Below, one piece after another: positions 50,550 through 52,482 of a DNA stretch of 52,482 nt. The notes beneath the pieces are model-generated. The model was not told the origin of the DNA. It ran no database searches and saw only the letters and a program-made list of their open reading frames with translations. The stretch lies in the IMG/VR virus record IMGVR_UViG_3300039159_000058, positions 1 through 52,482 of that record. One strand, given 5' to 3'. The stretch's first letter is position 1, and every line of letters begins with the position of its first letter. This DNA comes from a virus. The position numbers were made by a program, and so were the translations under genes.

Positions 50550-51169
50550 CGTTGTAATCCTTTAAGTTGTATTGGCTGATTGTTTTTAATCATTTCGCAT
50601 ATCATTTCTACTTTTGCTTCTACTGTTTTATTAAACTGCGCGGCTGTCTCGTACACCTCAGAGCCTAAGCTCACATGGAAAAAGTTTGTTGGTCTCATTA
50701 AAAAAGCATGAGCCCCTGGCGCATCGTAGTGAAACTCACCATACTCATACTCAACGGAGTTTTTATCGTAGTTGGAGTACTGCGCGTTCATCTTTCTGGC
50801 TACACGCTCTGCTGTGTAGTAAGGTAAAAGTGCTTCTAAAAACTCAGGAGACGTTGAGTAAAAAGATACGCTTTCGTGCTCTTTTTTTGTAGGGTCTAAA
50901 GGATGCCAATGAGGGCTAACATCATTTTTTTTCTCAACGACTATGTGTTTAAGGCCGTACCCCTTTATGATCTCCCAACATATAATTGCCGTGTCTCCTG
51001 AGGTGTATAGGCGAGTACCCCGCAATTGCCTCATCATCTGATTTTTAAGACGCACGGACATTTTCTCAGTCACAATGACTGCTTCAATATGCGCGTACTT
51101 ACACGTCTTAAGTACTTCTAGACGACACTTTGGGTCGGGTTTTAGGGCACTAGTTTGGAGGGTTTGCAT
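50546..51169 (-). CDS. Protein of the MoxR/VWA block, unknown
   Basis: This 207-residue alpha/beta protein has many His, Tyr and Cys residues (VSPHWHPLDPTKKEHESVSFY; YEYGEFHYDAPGAHAFLMRP), so metal binding is conceivable. No family is recognised. It starts 11 bases after the MoxR stop and overlaps the next gene by 4 bp. Co-transcription with MoxR and VWA is near certain; function is unknown. Confidence 0.5.
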   Translation of the reverse strand: MQTLQTSALKPDPKCRLEVLKTCKYAHIEAVIVTEKMSVRLKNQMMRQLRGTRLYTSGDTAIICWEIIKGYGLKHIVVEKKNDVSPHWHPLDPTKKEHESVSFYSTSPEFLEALLPYYTAERVARKMNAQYSNYDKNSVEYEYGEFHYDAPGAHAFLMRPTNFFHVSLGSEVYETAAQFNKTVEAKVEMICEMIKNNQPIQLKGLQR

Positions 51170-51180
51170 ATGTATGCTCC

Positions 51181-52188
51181 TTAGAACAAGACGTCTTGAT
51201 TTGCTATGGCAAAGTCAATAAACGCTCTTGATGATTTACCTGCGGGGAATATCCTGTTTGCATCTTGGACAAACATAACGGTTAAGTCTGCTGAGAACCT
51301 ACGTGCATAGGTCAAAGCTGCGTCATATGCAGCCTGATTTTTTATGTACAGGGGCACACCTTTGTCTGCGCGAGCTAATGCCCCAAGAGTGGCGTACGCC
51401 ACATCTAGCCGGTCAGGCACACTCACACCCAGTGGATCAGCCAAACAGCCACGTAGATCGGGCAAGTCACGATAGATATTACGAAACGCGATATACCCTG
51501 CAGCTGCACCCGCACCCACGTCACCTTGCACAGATTCAAAGTACACATCTTGGGGCATATCTGTGGGGATAAGGGACACACGACTCCAGTTACGAGGCGT
51601 TGGGGAAGAGTCCATAGCGGGGTCAAAGGCAGCTAAGTTGCCTGAGAAACGTAGATACGCAATTAACACTGGGTCAATAGAGTTATTAACTGCCCAGTCC
51701 TCCCAGTCCTGCAGATCCTCTGTGAATGTAAGACGACGTACACGGCCTGATAACTTACTGATAAGACGGGTTGCTCCAGACTTGTCCTTTGCACGGTTGC
51801 CTGTGGCGATGATGTATGTGTCGGGGCTAAGCGTGACTGCTCCGATTTTGCGGTCGTGAAACATTCCGCACATAACGTTTTGCACGGGAACTGATGAGTC
51901 TGTTAGCTCCTCTACGATTAGTAAGTTGCGACCCGTTTGTAACTGCAGTAACTCCTGAGGGGGTCTCCACACGGTTACTTCGTCTGAGGGGGCAGGGGTG
52001 CCTAAGAAATCTACGGGCTCACGGTGCGCAGGGAAGAACTGTACGACCCGCTCGAAACCTAATTGCTGACCTACTACGGCAGCAGCGGCTGACTTACCGC
52101 CGCCAGGAGCGCCTTCGATAAAGAAGATGACTTGGTTAGTTACTTCGAACTGGCGACGAATCGCATCGGTTAGCTGAGTGAAACGCAT
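51181..52188 (-). CDS. MoxR-type AAA+ ATPase
   Basis: This 335-residue ATPase has Walker A EGAPGGGKSA (residues 25-34), the MoxR-like segment EPVDFLGTPAP (about 57-67), Walker B NLLIVEELTD (about 88-97), sensor 1 IIATGNRAKD (about 126-135) and an Arg-rich SGRVRRLTF box. MoxR ATPases act as chaperones that load metal or remodel VWA-domain partners. Here the partner is probably the HExxH/VWA protein. GGAG lies upstream of the ATG. It is the first complete gene of the leftward operon. Confidence 0.88.
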   Translation of the reverse strand: MRFTQLTDAIRRQFEVTNQVIFFIEGAPGGGKSAAAAVVGQQLGFERVVQFFPAHREPVDFLGTPAPSDEVTVWRPPQELLQLQTGRNLLIVEELTDSSVPVQNVMCGMFHDRKIGAVTLSPDTYIIATGNRAKDKSGATRLISKLSGRVRRLTFTEDLQDWEDWAVNNSIDPVLIAYLRFSGNLAAFDPAMDSSPTPRNWSRVSLIPTDMPQDVYFESVQGDVGAGAAAGYIAFRNIYRDLPDLRGCLADPLGVSVPDRLDVAYATLGALARADKGVPLYIKNQAAYDAALTYARRFSADLTVMFVQDANRIFPAGKSSRAFIDFAIANQDVLF

Positions 52189-52201
52189 ATTAAAACTCCT
52201 T

Positions 52202-52280
52202 GGGGGTGGTTGGTTAGTTACTTGGGTTGTGTGTAAGTACGTGCGAGTATGTGTATAGGTACTGCGGGGGTGGTTGGTTA
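52202..52280. repeat. Two 15-bp direct repeats in the MoxR promoter region
   Basis: The sequence GGGGGTGGTTGGTTA occurs at 52202-52216 and again at 52266-52280, identical over 15 bp and 64 bp apart. Between them are GTTAGTTACTTG and alternating GTGTGTAAGTACGTGCGAGTATGTGTATAG, which resembles the GTTAGTAAGTATAC family. This is probably the control region of the MoxR operon. Confidence 0.75.
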
Positions 52281-52281
52281 T

Positions 52282-52482
52282 TTAGTACTTGATGAACCCC
52301 GCGCAAACGCCTAGGGAATATATGAGCCCGAATACGCCTACAACTACGACTATTACGTCTTCTTGAAATGTCCCTACGTAGATCAACAACAAAGTTGCTA
52401 GGACAAGCAACACGTTTGCTATAAGAACGAGAGACTGCGGGGGGTCTGTGGTGTCTGTGGTGTCTGTGGTGTCTGTGGTGTC
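52282..52482 (-). CDS. Partial two-helix membrane protein with DTT repeats
   Basis: An open frame runs from the window end to TAA at 52282 (66 residues seen). It begins with four Asp-Thr-Thr repeats encoded by the 9-bp tandem DNA repeat, then DPPQS. Two hydrophobic segments follow (LVLIANVLLVLATLLLIYV and VIVVVVGVFGLIYSLGVCAG), split by FQED. If the genome is circular the frame continues in register through the left-end repeats as Leu-Val/Asp-Leu-Val to possible TTG/GTG starts. The true start is not visible. A role as a small early inner-membrane protein is inferred. Confidence 0.6.
   Translation of the reverse strand, partial: DTTDTTDTTDTTDPPQSLVLIANVLLVLATLLLIYVGTFQEDVIVVVVGVFGLIYSLGVCAGFIKY
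52444..52482. repeat. 9-bp tandem repeat at right window end
   Basis: Four and one third copies of GTCTGTGGT end the window. Read on the - strand the unit starts CACCACAGA, so both window ends consist of 9-mers beginning CACCA on opposite strands. An assembly could easily break or collapse here, so the real copy number is unknown. Confidence 0.95.

Overview
The window looks like a nearly complete genome of a temperate, short-tailed (podovirus-like) double-stranded DNA phage of a Gram-negative, probably proteobacterial, host. The Gram-negative host is read from an Rz/Rz1 spanin pair with a lipobox, Shine-Dalgarno-led genes, sigma70-type promoters and several secreted proteins with classical signal peptides. 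The short tail is inferred from the absence of any sheath, tube or tape-measure gene together with a set of internal virion (ejection) proteins. Both window ends are 9-bp-period tandem repeats lying in what would be one divergent intergenic region, which suggests a circular or circularly permuted genome opened at a repeat. No host genus can be named from the sequence alone. No tRNA, rRNA, CRISPR array or insertion sequence was seen.

The left arm (about 1-32.8 kb) is on the + strand. It holds a small ribbon-helix-helix protein, the terminase pair, portal, two small proteins, scaffold and major capsid protein, followed by a perfect hairpin and head-tail adaptors. An accessory block of about 11.5 kb comes next: a six-repeat collagen-like fibre, a glycine-rich cysteine-cluster adhesin, small proteins, a collagen/Ig-like fibre, a choloylglycine-hydrolase-type Ntn hydrolase, the lysis cassette (two holin candidates, GH24 endolysin, Rz with embedded Rz1) and three overlapping genes for secreted proteins resembling a pilin, a half chaperone and an unknown. 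A promoter-like gap near 20.2 kb leads back into tail and ejection genes, ending in a 2365-residue virion protein. Two apparently genuine genes are nested in another reading frame inside the disordered linker of that protein.

The middle (32.8-34.4 kb) is the integration module: a 400-bp gap with seven CGGGGA repeats, an intact tyrosine integrase and a convergent excisionase-like gene overlapping it antisense. No CI-like repressor was recognised.

The right arm (34.4-52.5 kb) is on the - strand and is the early/replication region. Read in the direction of transcription it has a small membrane protein (cut by the window end), a MoxR-type AAA+ ATPase, two unknowns, a combined HExxH/VWA protein, a stand-alone sigma region 4 protein, many small overlapping genes, a family A DNA polymerase, a Cas4/RecB-like nuclease, VRR-NUC and HNH nucleases, an SNF2-type helicase, a putative single-strand binding protein and a PrimPol-helicase. 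There is no phage RNA polymerase, so host polymerase must be used. Dispersed copies of TAGCTAACA and GTTAGTAAGTA mark nearly every real intergenic gap on both arms and probably form a phage-wide promoter/operator system.
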